Of a DNA stretch of 64,000 bases, positions 44,736 to 52,196 are shown piece after piece. The translations under genes and the position numbers were made by a program. The notes under the pieces are model-generated. The model saw only the letters and a program-made list of their open reading frames with translations, had not been told where the DNA came from and made no database searches. This DNA comes from JBAZZQ01 sp041658725 (lineage in GTDB: Bacteria > Planctomycetota > Phycisphaerae > JAAYCJ01), in contig JBAZZQ010000007.1 in the NCBI GenBank assembly GCA_041658725.1, forward strand, positions 1 to 64,000. Direction: 5' to 3'. Numbering within the stretch: position 1 is the first letter of the stretch; each line of letters opens with the position of its first letter.

Positions 44736-45191
44736 ATGTATCGAGTCAGCAAACAATTTGAATTTCCCGCCGCTCACGTCCTGAGCAAGCACCCAGGACG
44801 TTGCCGCTACCCCCACGGCCACAATTACAAAGTCGAAATCACCCTGGCCGCCAAACAACTCGATCCCAACGATATGGTATGCGACTTCCATGCGATTAGC
44901 GTTATGCTCAAGGATTGCCTCGACCCCTTCGATCATTCCATTATATTGAATTCCAACGACCTGCCCAATTGCCAATCGCAGGAAAATAATCCCCGACGGA
45001 TACTCTTTGAAGGCAAAGACCCCACCACCGAGGTCCTCGCCCAGACCATTTTCCTGCATCTAAAGGCCAAGCTTGCGAAAACGCAATCGGCGAGTTCCTC
45101 CGGGGTCGAATACAAGATCAACCCAGCCGTCCGGGTCGAAAAAGTAAAAGTCTGGGAATCTCCCACCTCCTGGGCCGAATACCAGGAATAA
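44736..45191 (+). CDS. queD: 6-pyruvoyltetrahydropterin synthase/QueD family enzyme
   Basis: A 151-residue enzyme of the PTPS/QueD fold. Zinc ligands are visible as His in 'FPAAHVL' and the pair in CRYPHGHNYKVE, which also holds the catalytic Cys. 'CDFHAI', 'DPFDHSIILN' and the terminal 'PTTEVLAQTIF' Glu complete the family pattern. In bacteria with tgt (31.6 kb here) the likely role is 6-carboxy-tetrahydropterin synthesis for queuosine. queC, queE and queF are not in the window. No strong ribosome site precedes the ATG. Confidence 0.88.
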   Translation: MYRVSKQFEFPAAHVLSKHPGRCRYPHGHNYKVEITLAAKQLDPNDMVCDFHAISVMLKDCLDPFDHSIILNSNDLPNCQSQENNPRRILFEGKDPTTEVLAQTIFLHLKAKLAKTQSASSSGVEYKINPAVRVEKVKVWESPTSWAEYQE

Positions 45192-45314
45192 AGGGGAAAG
45201 GGAGATGGAAGAAAAAGTAGAGAGTAGGGGCGGGGCTTGCTCCGCCCTCTTTTCTTCAATTTCGAATCCCCGATCAAGTCGAGGACAAGCTTTGAAATTT
45301 CAGTCTTCGATGGA

Positions 45315-45337
45315 AAGAGGCACGACCGTAAGGGAGT
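45315..45337 (+). repeat. Dispersed repeat, AAGAGGCACGACCGTAAG orientation
   Basis: Exact-type copy of the repeat at 31107 and, reversed, at 2208 and 48931. Confidence 0.8.
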
Positions 45338-45455
45338 GAATATTATTCCCAGGCCGTGAGCGTACAGCAAACAGCAAACAGCGGTCAGCTTCTAATCTTT
45401 TCTGTCATTCCCGCGCGCAGGCGGGAATCCAGTCTTTATCTTTTTGCACAGCCGT

Positions 45456-45646
45456 GGAATGATTCCTTGCCGCTCGAAAATGAGTCACTGCCGCTCAGGA
45501 ATACGTCACCGCCGCTTGGGAATCACTGACTCCCACCCAGGAATGAGTCATCCCCCGCTAAAGAATGGATGATCCCCGCTCAGGAATACATCATCCCCAC
45601 CCAGAAATCCATGACTCCCGCTTGGGAATAACTCACGGCTTCCCAA
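45456..45646 (+). repeat. Tandem array, about nine units of 21-22 bp
   Basis: Units begin GGAAT or GAAAT and end CCGCTYR or CCACCCA. Examples are 45498-45518, 45519-45539, 45540-45561, 45562-45582, 45583-45603 and 45604-45624. The rough consensus is GGAATgAgTCAtcCCCGCTca. Units differ from each other at several positions, so the array is old or under weak constraint. It does not code for protein. Confidence 0.75.
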
Positions 45647-45819
45647 TCGGGAACCACGTATTTCCAGGAAAATAAGAAATAACGGAACGCATAAATCGCA
45701 TTATTTATATTTTTGCATTTTTTAGCAGGAAGATTCAGGAAACTTATATTTTGATGTAATTTTGACTTGCAAAATCGTTAATAATTCTGTAATCTATAAA
45801 CTGTTTGATTTGACTGGTT

Positions 45820-46094
45820 AAGGGCTAGTCCATCAAAGTCTCGATGAGAAATTGCGACTTTTTCAGACCAGAGATAGCGATGGGATGTGTCTCCCTTGCC
45901 TTCGGGCTTGGGAGCACTCTCATTCCATTCTGGTCTAGGGTGTCGCAACCCTCTCATCGGGTGGATTCGAGTTGTGCTCCCTGTTTTATTTCAGGGGCAA
46001 ATGTTTCAAAAAGTTATTCGGTAGAGTAGGGAAGATTTAAAGAGTTTTAACCCAGCGAGAGAGAGCGTGTGGCTTTCTCTGCGCTGGGTTTTTT
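45820..46094 (+). ncRNA. Putative structured non-coding RNA with intrinsic terminator
   Basis: A long rod pairs stepwise: 45842-45849 with 45952-45959, 45852-45858 with 45942-45948, 45865-45872 with 45929-45936, 45880-45887 with 45921-45928, and CTCCC (45891-45895) with GGGAG (45910-45914). It is capped by a C(UUCG)G tetraloop. A second hairpin spans 45975-45999. A strong terminator closes it: AACCCAGCG (46049-46057), CGCTGGGTT (46082-46090) and a T6 run. The rod with small internal bulges recalls 6S RNA, but I cannot assign a family. The 5' end is uncertain; TTGACT at 45762 is a candidate -35 element. Confidence 0.65.
46049..46094 (+). terminator. Rho-independent terminator of the putative RNA
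   Basis: A 9-bp perfect outer stem AACCCAGCG/CGCTGGGTT with inner AGAGA/TCTCT pairing, followed by TTTTTT. Confidence 0.85.
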
Positions 46095-46127
46095 ATTGTG
46101 CCGCTGGCGCAGAAAGAGTGGTGTGTG

Positions 46128-46891
46128 ATGAAAAAGTCTTTTCAAATCATTTCGGTTGTTGGTTGCGTCTTGATTTCTTGTTTAATAACAAAGGGAGCTA
46201 CCTTGGTTGATGACTTCAATTCGGGTATTTCACCAGCACGTTGGGAAATATTGCAGGAAGATGCTGCTGGCGCACCTTGGACTGTACAAGCACCAGACAG
46301 CGAAGGAAGATTACAAATTTCCAAGCTGGCAGACCCAGGTTCCACTAAAATAGGTGCCCGTATTCGTTCGCGTTTTACCTTGAATGGGGATTTTTCGGCA
46401 TTTGTTGATTTTAATCTCGTTGTGTTTCCCTTAAGTATCGGGGGTTTGAATGAGGCTGTTTTAACAGCGTGGACGACAAATATTAACTACCATATGTCGA
46501 GTCTGAGACTTACGGACATTAATAGCCAGATGGTAGAAGCATTTTCTCCAGTTCCCCCGCCGGGTCAACAACAATTGGGTTAGCTCAAGATTCAACTATG
46601 AGCGGAAGACTAGGGATAACTCGTTCTGGACAAACAATGTCTGCGTGGATTGATAGGGGAAGCGGACCCGTTCTACTGGCTTCTGTTAGCTCTCCTCTTT
46701 TTCTTGGGCCAGCAAACCTGGACATCGCTGCTGCCCAACTTTATGACGGTCATACGGCCCTTGATCTGCGGTTTGATAACCTCAACATAACAGCAGATAC
46801 CATTGTGCCTGAACCCACCACACTGTCGGCCCTTATCTTGGGTTGCTTATTTATGTTCAGAAACCGCAGGAACAAGTTCTTTTCTCTTTAA
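46128..46891 (+). pseudogene. PEP-CTERM secreted protein, interrupted by a frameshift
   Basis: The first part (46128-46583) has a signal peptide and a beta-rich, lectin-like domain ('TLVDDFNSGISPARWEILQE'). The second part, in another frame, continues as 'SSPAGSTTIGLAQDSTMSGR' from about 46550 and ends with the sorting signal VPEPTTLSALILGCLFMF plus a basic tail (46891). The shift lies near the CCCCC run at 46553-46558. Either the gene is broken, the base call is wrong, or recoding occurs. PEP-CTERM proteins are exported and processed by exosortase. The gene follows the terminator of the putative RNA. Confidence 0.7.
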
Positions 46892-46961
46892 CCTTTTTTT
46901 CGCCACATAGGAGGTAACATACCATGAAGATGTATCTATTTTATCCAGAAAGAAAAAAACA

Positions 46962-47447
46962 ATGAATTCACTAGACTACGGCGGCATCGACAAAAACCTC
47001 ATCCAAGATTTTTTTTGTGGATTTGCTCGTTTTGAGTATGCTCTCAAACGCGCTGGCTATTTAAAGGAAAATGAAAAGCGAGTAATGCTGGACTGGGATT
47101 CATTTGCCAAAGACATTTCAGGAAAACTCGATAAGGACCCCGATCCGAAATTAAAAAAGGCAATCGAATATCTTACGGTTCATCCACCCAAGAAACAGGT
47201 TGTAAAAGAGAAAAAACTTGGATGGCAAGATATTTCAAAAATTGACTCAAAGGGGATTGAAGCTTGGATATTGCGCGTCATCCGAACCATTCGAAACAAT
47301 TTATTTCATGGCGGTAAGTTTACAGGAAAACCGGTTGAGGAGGTTGCTAGAAACGATAAACTTTTAAACGCAAGTGTTATTGTTTTAAGAAAAATTGTAC
47401 GACTAAATCAGTTTGTTTTCAAATTCTACGACGAACCATTGTCTTAA
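46962..47447 (+). CDS. HEPN-domain protein, orphan
   Basis: A 161-residue helical protein with the HEPN ribonuclease motif Rx4-6H, seen as 'RVIRTIRNNLFHGGKF' near residue 118. The N-terminal half ('LIQDFFCGFARFEYALKRAG') fits the larger, Apea- or MAE-like HEPN groups rather than HepT. HEPN proteins usually cleave RNA in toxin-antitoxin or abortive systems, or are inactive scaffolds. No nucleotidyltransferase partner is adjacent. The ribosome site is weak. Flanking sequence is repeat-rich, so acquisition by transfer is possible. Confidence 0.65.
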   Translation: MNSLDYGGIDKNLIQDFFCGFARFEYALKRAGYLKENEKRVMLDWDSFAKDISGKLDKDPDPKLKKAIEYLTVHPPKKQVVKEKKLGWQDISKIDSKGIEAWILRVIRTIRNNLFHGGKFTGKPVEEVARNDKLLNASVIVLRKIVRLNQFVFKFYDEPLS

Positions 47448-47747
47448 AGTTCCATAGTGTGTCGTCTTTGATCCACCATTTCCTTCCATCCAGATTTTGA
47501 TTCTGAGAATTCAAAAACTGGAGAGCAAGGGAAATATGTCTCGGCCTAAATGGTCCACAGTCCACGGTCTGCGGTCGTTAAAATGGCTACGGGGTCTACG
47601 CAATACGGGCAAGAAAAAATTGCAAAGCTTGTCCCCGGCCTGACCGGGGATGCAAATTGCAAATATCAAATTTCAAAATTGAAGATAAGAGGGCGGCCAC
47701 ACAGGGCCGCCCCTACTCGTCTACTTTTCTTCCTACTTCCCACTCCC
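47448..47747. other. Repeat-bearing intergenic gap
   Basis: Contains a GC hairpin GGGCGGCC (47691-47698) with GGCCGCCC (47705-47712) and the start of a CTCACGGTCGCGTC repeat (47742) that runs into the end of mqnE. No gene is supported. Confidence 0.55.
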
Positions 47748-48761
47748 TCACGGTCGCGTCTCTTTATATCTACCGTCCCGCTCCACCGCTGTAAATCCCG
47801 CTTGCTCGATCAACCCTTTTAACCGCTCGACGGAAATACCCGTCTGATCCACAATTTTGTATTCTCCCACCGTCCCGTCAAAATCATCCGCCCCATAACT
47901 GAGGGCTAGCTGAGACAGCTTTTGGCCCCAGATCGGCCAGAATACTTTTATATGCTCAAAATTGTCCAGCACCAGCCGGCTCATCGCCAGCGTTCGTATG
48001 GCGTCCAAGCCGTCCACCTCTTTTAACTTCCCATATCCCACTACCGGCAAGGGAACAAACGCAACGAACCCGCCCGTTTTATCCTGCAAGTCCCTTAGCA
48101 TCAGAAGATGCTCTACCCGCTCGGACAATGTCTCAAGATGCCCGAACAGCATTGTTGCTGTTGTCTTGATCCCCAATTCATGGGCAGTCCGGTGAATGTC
48201 CAACCACCTTTCGCCGGGGATTTTATTGGGAAATAATTCATGACGTACCCGCGCGGAAAAAATCTCGGCTCCGCCGCCCGGCAACGAATCCAACCCCGCC
48301 TCAATCAATATTTCCAACACTTTTACCGTGTCCATCCCTGAAATATTACATAGATGATTGATCTCAACGGCGGTGAAGGCTTTGATGTAAAGCGGCGAAA
48401 ATGCCATCCGCAGTGTTCCCACCAAATCCACATAATATTGAAATTTCAACTCCGGATTAATCCCACCCACGATGTGCACTTCCCTCGCCCCTCCCGCCAC
48501 CGCCTGTCCCACACGGCTTACGATCTCGTCAATCCCATAAACATACCCACCCGCTTCCCCCAGTCGCTTTGAATAAAAACAAACCCTACATTTCTCCTGA
48601 CAAATATTCGTGTAATTCAAATGAACGTTCCGAACCCAGAATACCTGATCCCCGAACCGTTCCCGCTTGGCCTGGGCGGCTCTTTGTCCGATTTCCGCAA
48701 GGCTCCCCTGTGCGAATAGCGCTATGATCTCTTCCTCTGTCGGCCTGTCACCTGCCTTCAT
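47748..48761 (-). CDS. mqnE: Aminodeoxyfutalosine synthase (radical SAM)
   Basis: A 337-residue radical SAM enzyme of the futalosine menaquinone route; it joins a chorismate-derived substrate with SAM to give aminodeoxyfutalosine. The cluster motif CQEKCRVCFYSKR near residue 55 and 'EVHIVGGINPELKFQYYVDL' are typical of MqnE and distinguish it from MqnC. The ATG at 48761 is preferred over the TTG at 48779. The last codons (KETRP) lie in a dispersed repeat. A mobile element with an 8-bp duplication sits just upstream (48787-48897), between this gene and the TIM-barrel gene. Confidence 0.88.
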   Translation of the reverse strand: MKAGDRPTEEEIIALFAQGSLAEIGQRAAQAKRERFGDQVFWVRNVHLNYTNICQEKCRVCFYSKRLGEAGGYVYGIDEIVSRVGQAVAGGAREVHIVGGINPELKFQYYVDLVGTLRMAFSPLYIKAFTAVEINHLCNISGMDTVKVLEILIEAGLDSLPGGGAEIFSARVRHELFPNKIPGERWLDIHRTAHELGIKTTATMLFGHLETLSERVEHLLMLRDLQDKTGGFVAFVPLPVVGYGKLKEVDGLDAIRTLAMSRLVLDNFEHIKVFWPIWGQKLSQLALSYGADDFDGTVGEYKIVDQTGISVERLKGLIEQAGFTAVERDGRYKETRP

Positions 48762-48786
48762 CTTCTTTTCCAATCCCAAATTCTTC

Positions 48787-48897
48787 GTAACCGTTCAGCC
48801 TCCCCCATTGTGCCACGGTCGGCTTGTCCGACCGTGCTCTTAAGACACGGCTGGCAAGCCAGCCGTGGCACAATGTCGGAGAGGGCTGAGCGGTTGC
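48787..48897. mobile_element. Small non-autonomous element, GTAACCGTTCAGCC ends (copy C, 111 bp)
   Basis: The left end GTAACCGTTCAGCC (48787-48800) and right end GGCTGAGCGGTTGC (48884-48897) are inverted. AATTCTTC (48779-48786) and AATTCTTT (48898-48905) flank it, matching at 7 of 8 as a target duplication. The cargo is the TGTGCCACGG palindrome. Confidence 0.75.
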
Positions 48898-48930
48898 AAT
48901 TCTTTTAATTGGTAACCCCTCAAGAAGGAC

Positions 48931-48953
48931 ACTCCCTTACGGTCGTGCCTCTT
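48931..48953 (-). repeat. Dispersed repeat, CTTACGGTCGTGCCTCTT family
   Basis: Same orientation as the copy at 2208. It lies between the element at 48787 and the TIM-barrel gene end. Confidence 0.8.
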
Positions 48954-48980
48954 TAAGACCAGCAAGAATGAGGGGTTACT

Positions 48981-49748
48981 TTAACTAATAATTCCCTGCA
49001 AATAAGAATACGCCTGTTCCACTTCCCGATCTATCTTCTCATCACGCCCCGGAAGATGATCCACCACGATATTCCCTTCGTATTTCAGCTTCCGCAAATT
49101 TCGAATCAACCCTTTAATCTCGATTTCCCCTTGTCCCGGCAGCACAGGCACGGTTCCCATCAAATCTCCCATGCGAACCAGTTTGATCCTATTACCCATC
49201 TGGCGAAAAATATCTTCCGCGTTCACCGCCGCCAGGTGGCAATGATAAACATCCGCGCAAATCCCCACATTCGACGAAACCAACCCCCTGAAAACCGCCT
49301 CAAAATCCTGCCCATTCTCCAGCCGTGTATCAATCTGATTCGCAACCGCGACGTCCAGTCCATACACCATCGCGTCATCCGCCAGCGTCCGGAGTCCTTC
49401 CCGCAAATAATTGAAATTCTCCAGCGTCCGCGCTCCACCCGCCAGAATCACCAACTTCGCCCCGATTTCCCTGATCGATTCAAAAAACTTTTCGATCTCC
49501 TTTACCTGCAACAGCAACTGATCCGTCCGCTCCGCCGTGATTCGCCCCACATTGACCCCGGCCACGGCCACATCATACTCCGAAAGAATCTCTCTTACCA
49601 CCCCAGCCCGCCGGCTTTCTACTGAATACTCACGGCAAACACGTTCCCAATCCAGCTCCACGTATCGAAAGCCCGCCCGCGTCGCCTTCGCGCAGCTTTC
49701 CGACAGCTTCACAGACCCAAACATGCCCAACGAACAACCTAGCTCCAT
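48981..49748 (-). CDS. Sugar phosphate isomerase/epimerase-like TIM barrel
   Basis: A 255-residue AP-endonuclease-2-type TIM barrel. It begins 'MELGCSLGMFGSVKLSESCA' and carries 'GICADVYHCHLA' and 'RMGDLMGTVPVLPGQGEIEI', the metal-site histidines and acids typical of xylose-isomerase-like enzymes. The substrate is unknown. Its start overlaps the end of mqnP by 10 bases, and mqnE follows, so it is part of the menaquinone cluster by position. Whether it acts in that pathway is inference. A longer upstream reading runs through mqnP in another frame and is not used. Confidence 0.72.
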   Translation of the reverse strand: MELGCSLGMFGSVKLSESCAKATRAGFRYVELDWERVCREYSVESRRAGVVREILSEYDVAVAGVNVGRITAERTDQLLLQVKEIEKFFESIREIGAKLVILAGGARTLENFNYLREGLRTLADDAMVYGLDVAVANQIDTRLENGQDFEAVFRGLVSSNVGICADVYHCHLAAVNAEDIFRQMGNRIKLVRMGDLMGTVPVLPGQGEIEIKGLIRNLRKLKYEGNIVVDHLPGRDEKIDREVEQAYSYLQGIIS

Positions 49749-50629
49749 TCGTATACCCTTTTTGAGATTAAATCCATAAATCCAAACCCTGCCAAAACAA
49801 CACTCACCATCCCATTCATCGTAAAAAAAGCCAAATTCACCCGCCGCAAATCCCCAGCCCTGACCAACCAATGCTCCACCACCAGCAATCCGCCCGTCAA
49901 AACCACTCCCAACCCAAAAATCCATCCCAACCCCAGCAAAAACCCCGACAAACCAAACCCGACAATACTTATCCCATGCAATATCCGAGATATCATAAGC
50001 CCCCTACCCACCCCCACCTTCGCCGGCAAACTATACAATCCCACCCGCCGGTCAAATTCCACATCCAACGCCGCGTAAATCAAATCAAATCCCGCCGTCC
50101 AGCACCCCACCGCCACTGCCAGCACGATCCCTCCCAATCCCAACGATCCCGGCCTGATGGCTATAAATCCCGCCAACACCGCCATCGAATGCGCACCACC
50201 CAACCAAAAATGACAGAACCACGTATAACGTTTCAAATGTGAATACAAACACAAATACCCTAAAACCGGCACAGAAAACGCCACCGGCCAAACATTCCCA
50301 TAAAACTTCCAAAACAATCCGCAAACAAAAATAAATCCTATCGAATTAACCGCGATAAACCCCCAAGCCCACCGTTTACTGACCAATCCCGCCGGTATCG
50401 CTCGATTTGACGTCCGAGGATTGAGTTTATCAATCTCCGCATCGGCCACGCGATTATAGGTCATCGCCACATTCCTCGCCAGCACCATGCACCCGACGAT
50501 CAACCCAATTTTCCCCCACCCCGGCCATCCGCCGCTCGCCAAAAACGCCGCCAGCACCGCAAACGGCAAGGCAAACACCGAATGACCAAACTTGATCATC
50601 TCCAAAATAGTGAATAATCGTTTTAGCAT
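49739..50629 (-). CDS. mqnP: UbiA-family prenyltransferase, probably MqnP
   Basis: A 296-residue polytopic prenyltransferase. The two Asp-rich motifs are seen as NRVADAEIDKLNPRTSNR (near residue 60) and DLIYAALDVEFDRRVG (near 185), with eight or nine membrane helices. In organisms with the futalosine route this family attaches the isoprenoid chain to the naphthoate precursor. Placement beside mqnE supports MqnP over ubiquinone or haem O functions. The coding strand is strikingly poor in C, reflecting a local strand asymmetry. It runs directly into the TIM-barrel gene. Confidence 0.82.
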   Translation of the reverse strand: MLKRLFTILEMIKFGHSVFALPFAVLAAFLASGGWPGWGKIGLIVGCMVLARNVAMTYNRVADAEIDKLNPRTSNRAIPAGLVSKRWAWGFIAVNSIGFIFVCGLFWKFYGNVWPVAFSVPVLGYLCLYSHLKRYTWFCHFWLGGAHSMAVLAGFIAIRPGSLGLGGIVLAVAVGCWTAGFDLIYAALDVEFDRRVGLYSLPAKVGVGRGLMISRILHGISIVGFGLSGFLLGLGWIFGLGVVLTGGLLVVEHWLVRAGDLRRVNLAFFTMNGMVSVVLAGFGFMDLISKRVYEWS

Positions 50630-50635
50630 TACGAA

Positions 50636-51220
50636 CTAATTTCTCGCCCCGCCTGTAATCTTGAACTCCCCCACCGCCGCACGATTCCGAGTCGCCCGAA
50701 AATTTCCCGACAACGCGAACCTTCCCAGGCGGTAATGAGTTCCTTTGAGAACCGGCTCTAAAAGTGCCTGCTCGATCCGTCCCGTCAGCACCTGTCCCGT
50801 CCGATTCGTTTGACTGCTGACAAACCCCGAACCCTTATAGCAAATCACTTTTTTCCCACTTTGTTGAATTACCGCCCCGCCGGGGCAGTCGGCGATTTCG
50901 ACCAGGTAAATAATTTTCGCGTTGATCTGCGAGGATTCCGCGTATGTTTTGCCCGGAATCGGGTTCCAAAGCGTCGTTACGAAAACCACCTGCCGCAAGA
51001 CTTTTCCACCATCCTTGGAAATCGGCTCGCTGGTGGTCAGCAAAATCTCATATTCACCGCCCGGACTGCCGGCAAAAAAACTCTGGCTGAAATTTTGAAA
51101 AAGCTCTTCCGGCTTTTCCGCATTGGCGTAATTTACCAGGCTCATCCGATTATAATTACTCTGACATCCCACCCCAACGACCAAAACCGCTACTAATAAT
51201 ACCAGGCAAAATATTTTCAT
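50636..51220 (-). CDS. Hypothetical lipoprotein, 194 aa
   Basis: A signal peptide ending in the lipobox VGVGC (near residue 19) marks an exported lipoprotein. The mature part has the beta-strand pattern of a small periplasmic domain, but I do not recognise a family. The ATG at 51220 fits the signal peptide; the longer reading upstream runs through repeat sequence. It lies seven bases before mqnP's start region in the same direction and is probably co-transcribed with the amidohydrolase gene before it. Confidence 0.6.
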   Translation of the reverse strand: MKIFCLVLLVAVLVVGVGCQSNYNRMSLVNYANAEKPEELFQNFSQSFFAGSPGGEYEILLTTSEPISKDGGKVLRQVVFVTTLWNPIPGKTYAESSQINAKIIYLVEIADCPGGAVIQQSGKKVICYKGSGFVSSQTNRTGQVLTGRIEQALLEPVLKGTHYRLGRFALSGNFRATRNRAAVGEFKITGGARN

Positions 51221-51227
51221 ATTCGAT

Positions 51228-52118
51228 TTAACCCGAAACCTGAGACTCGAAACCCGAAACTTTTTCCGCCAATCCCAACAGTTCCAGCGTATTACGTTCC
51301 ACAATTTCCCGAAGCCGCTGCCGGGGGATCGTCGGTAAATTCGTATTGCTCACCATCTGATTGATACTGTAGATCGCCTCAATGGTCGTTGCCGCTCCCG
51401 CGGCGGGATAATCGCTTCCCATCAAAAATTTATCCAAAACGCCCATTTGATATCCCTTGATCAACGTCTGGTAACCCACCCATTGCTGACTCGTCAATCC
51501 CGCCAAATCCATAAACACATTTTCAAATTCGCCCAGCAGCAGTAATGTTTGATCCACCCACGGCCAGCCCATATCGGTAAAGACAAATTTCACCTGCGGG
51601 TACTGGCGAAAAATCTCCGACCACAGCAGTGGATTGGAAAACTCGCCCGCCGGGCATCCGAACGGCTGACCGTTGTGAATAATAATCGGCATCTGATGCG
51701 CGAGGGAATAATCATAAAGCGACATCGCCGAGGTCGCCGAAGGATGAAATCCCTGCCCCGCCGGAGAAATCACAAATCCCGCCAGTTTATGCTCCAGCCG
51801 AATTTTTTCCGCCTCGGCCATTACCGATCCCGTCGCCGGGTCAACCGATCCGAACCCGATCACGTTCTGACGATACTGATATGCGCAATCCGCGATAAAC
51901 TTATTGGGAATATTCACCCCCAGAAGCTGCGAGCGAAAACCCAGCAAAAACGTCACACTCACCGGCTCGGCTGCCACCTGCAGGTCATGAGAACTGACCG
52001 ATTTTCCCGCCGACGGATGCGAGCTCAATCGCCACGACCCCGCGGATTTTCCCAATTGGGCGGTACTTTCCCAAAGATGTGCATGACAATCCACAATCAC
52101 CGGCGATTTATAGTCCAT
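51228..52118 (-). CDS. Amidohydrolase-2 (ACMSD-like) family metal hydrolase or decarboxylase
   Basis: A 296-residue TIM-barrel protein with the metal-binding DCHAHLW at the start, 'PIIIHNGQPFG' in the middle and 'FLMGSDYPAAGA' near the end, the pattern of amidohydrolase family 2. Members decarboxylate or hydrolyse varied substrates; this substrate is unknown. The ATG at 52118 has GGAG six bases upstream and is preferred over 52133. The last residues (GFESQVSG) are encoded by the GAAAC-rich dispersed repeat, which suggests the original C-terminus was altered by it. Confidence 0.75.
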   Translation of the reverse strand: MDYKSPVIVDCHAHLWESTAQLGKSAGSWRLSSHPSAGKSVSSHDLQVAAEPVSVTFLLGFRSQLLGVNIPNKFIADCAYQYRQNVIGFGSVDPATGSVMAEAEKIRLEHKLAGFVISPAGQGFHPSATSAMSLYDYSLAHQMPIIIHNGQPFGCPAGEFSNPLLWSEIFRQYPQVKFVFTDMGWPWVDQTLLLLGEFENVFMDLAGLTSQQWVGYQTLIKGYQMGVLDKFLMGSDYPAAGAATTIEAIYSINQMVSNTNLPTIPRQRLREIVERNTLELLGLAEKVSGFESQVSG

Positions 52119-52160
52119 CGAGTTCTCCAACATAAGACAAATTCAGTATAGCCGAAAAAG

Positions 52161-52196
52161 TCCAAAAAAGAAAGCACGGTGGGCCAAGCCCACCCT
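52161..52196 (-). terminator. Terminator after lpxI
   Basis: Read on the minus strand, GGTGGGC and GCCCACC pair around TTG (52178-52194) and CTTTCTTTTTTGG follows. The hairpin starts at the lpxI stop codon. A relative, GGTGGGCTTTGGCTCACC, precedes ilvC at about 57292. Confidence 0.65.

Larger units (their letters stand above)
45192..46127. other. 936-bp gene-free region with repeats and a structured RNA
   Basis: In order it holds a GGGGCGGGGCTTGCTCCGCC repeat near 45228, a CTTACGGTCGTGCC-family repeat (45315-45337), a 21-bp tandem array (45456-45646), an AT-rich block (45660-45800), and a probable non-coding RNA ending in a terminator at 46094. No protein gene is supported; the 61-codon frame at 45844 lies inside the RNA stems. 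Confidence 0.7.

Noticed and set aside
45456..45646. Possible CRISPR array
   Set aside because: Units are 21-22 bp and contiguous without unique spacers, units diverge from each other, and no cas gene is present.
45844..46029. 61-codon frame within the putative RNA
   Set aside because: It lies across the paired stems, has no ribosome site and no homologous look.
46098..46127. Upstream GTG/ATG start for the PEP-CTERM gene
   Set aside because: It would add residues before a normal signal peptide and overlaps the terminator tail of the RNA.
49871..50242. Plus-strand frame of 123 codons, Pro/Gln/His-rich
   Set aside because: It is antisense to mqnP and its composition follows from the local C excess of the plus strand.
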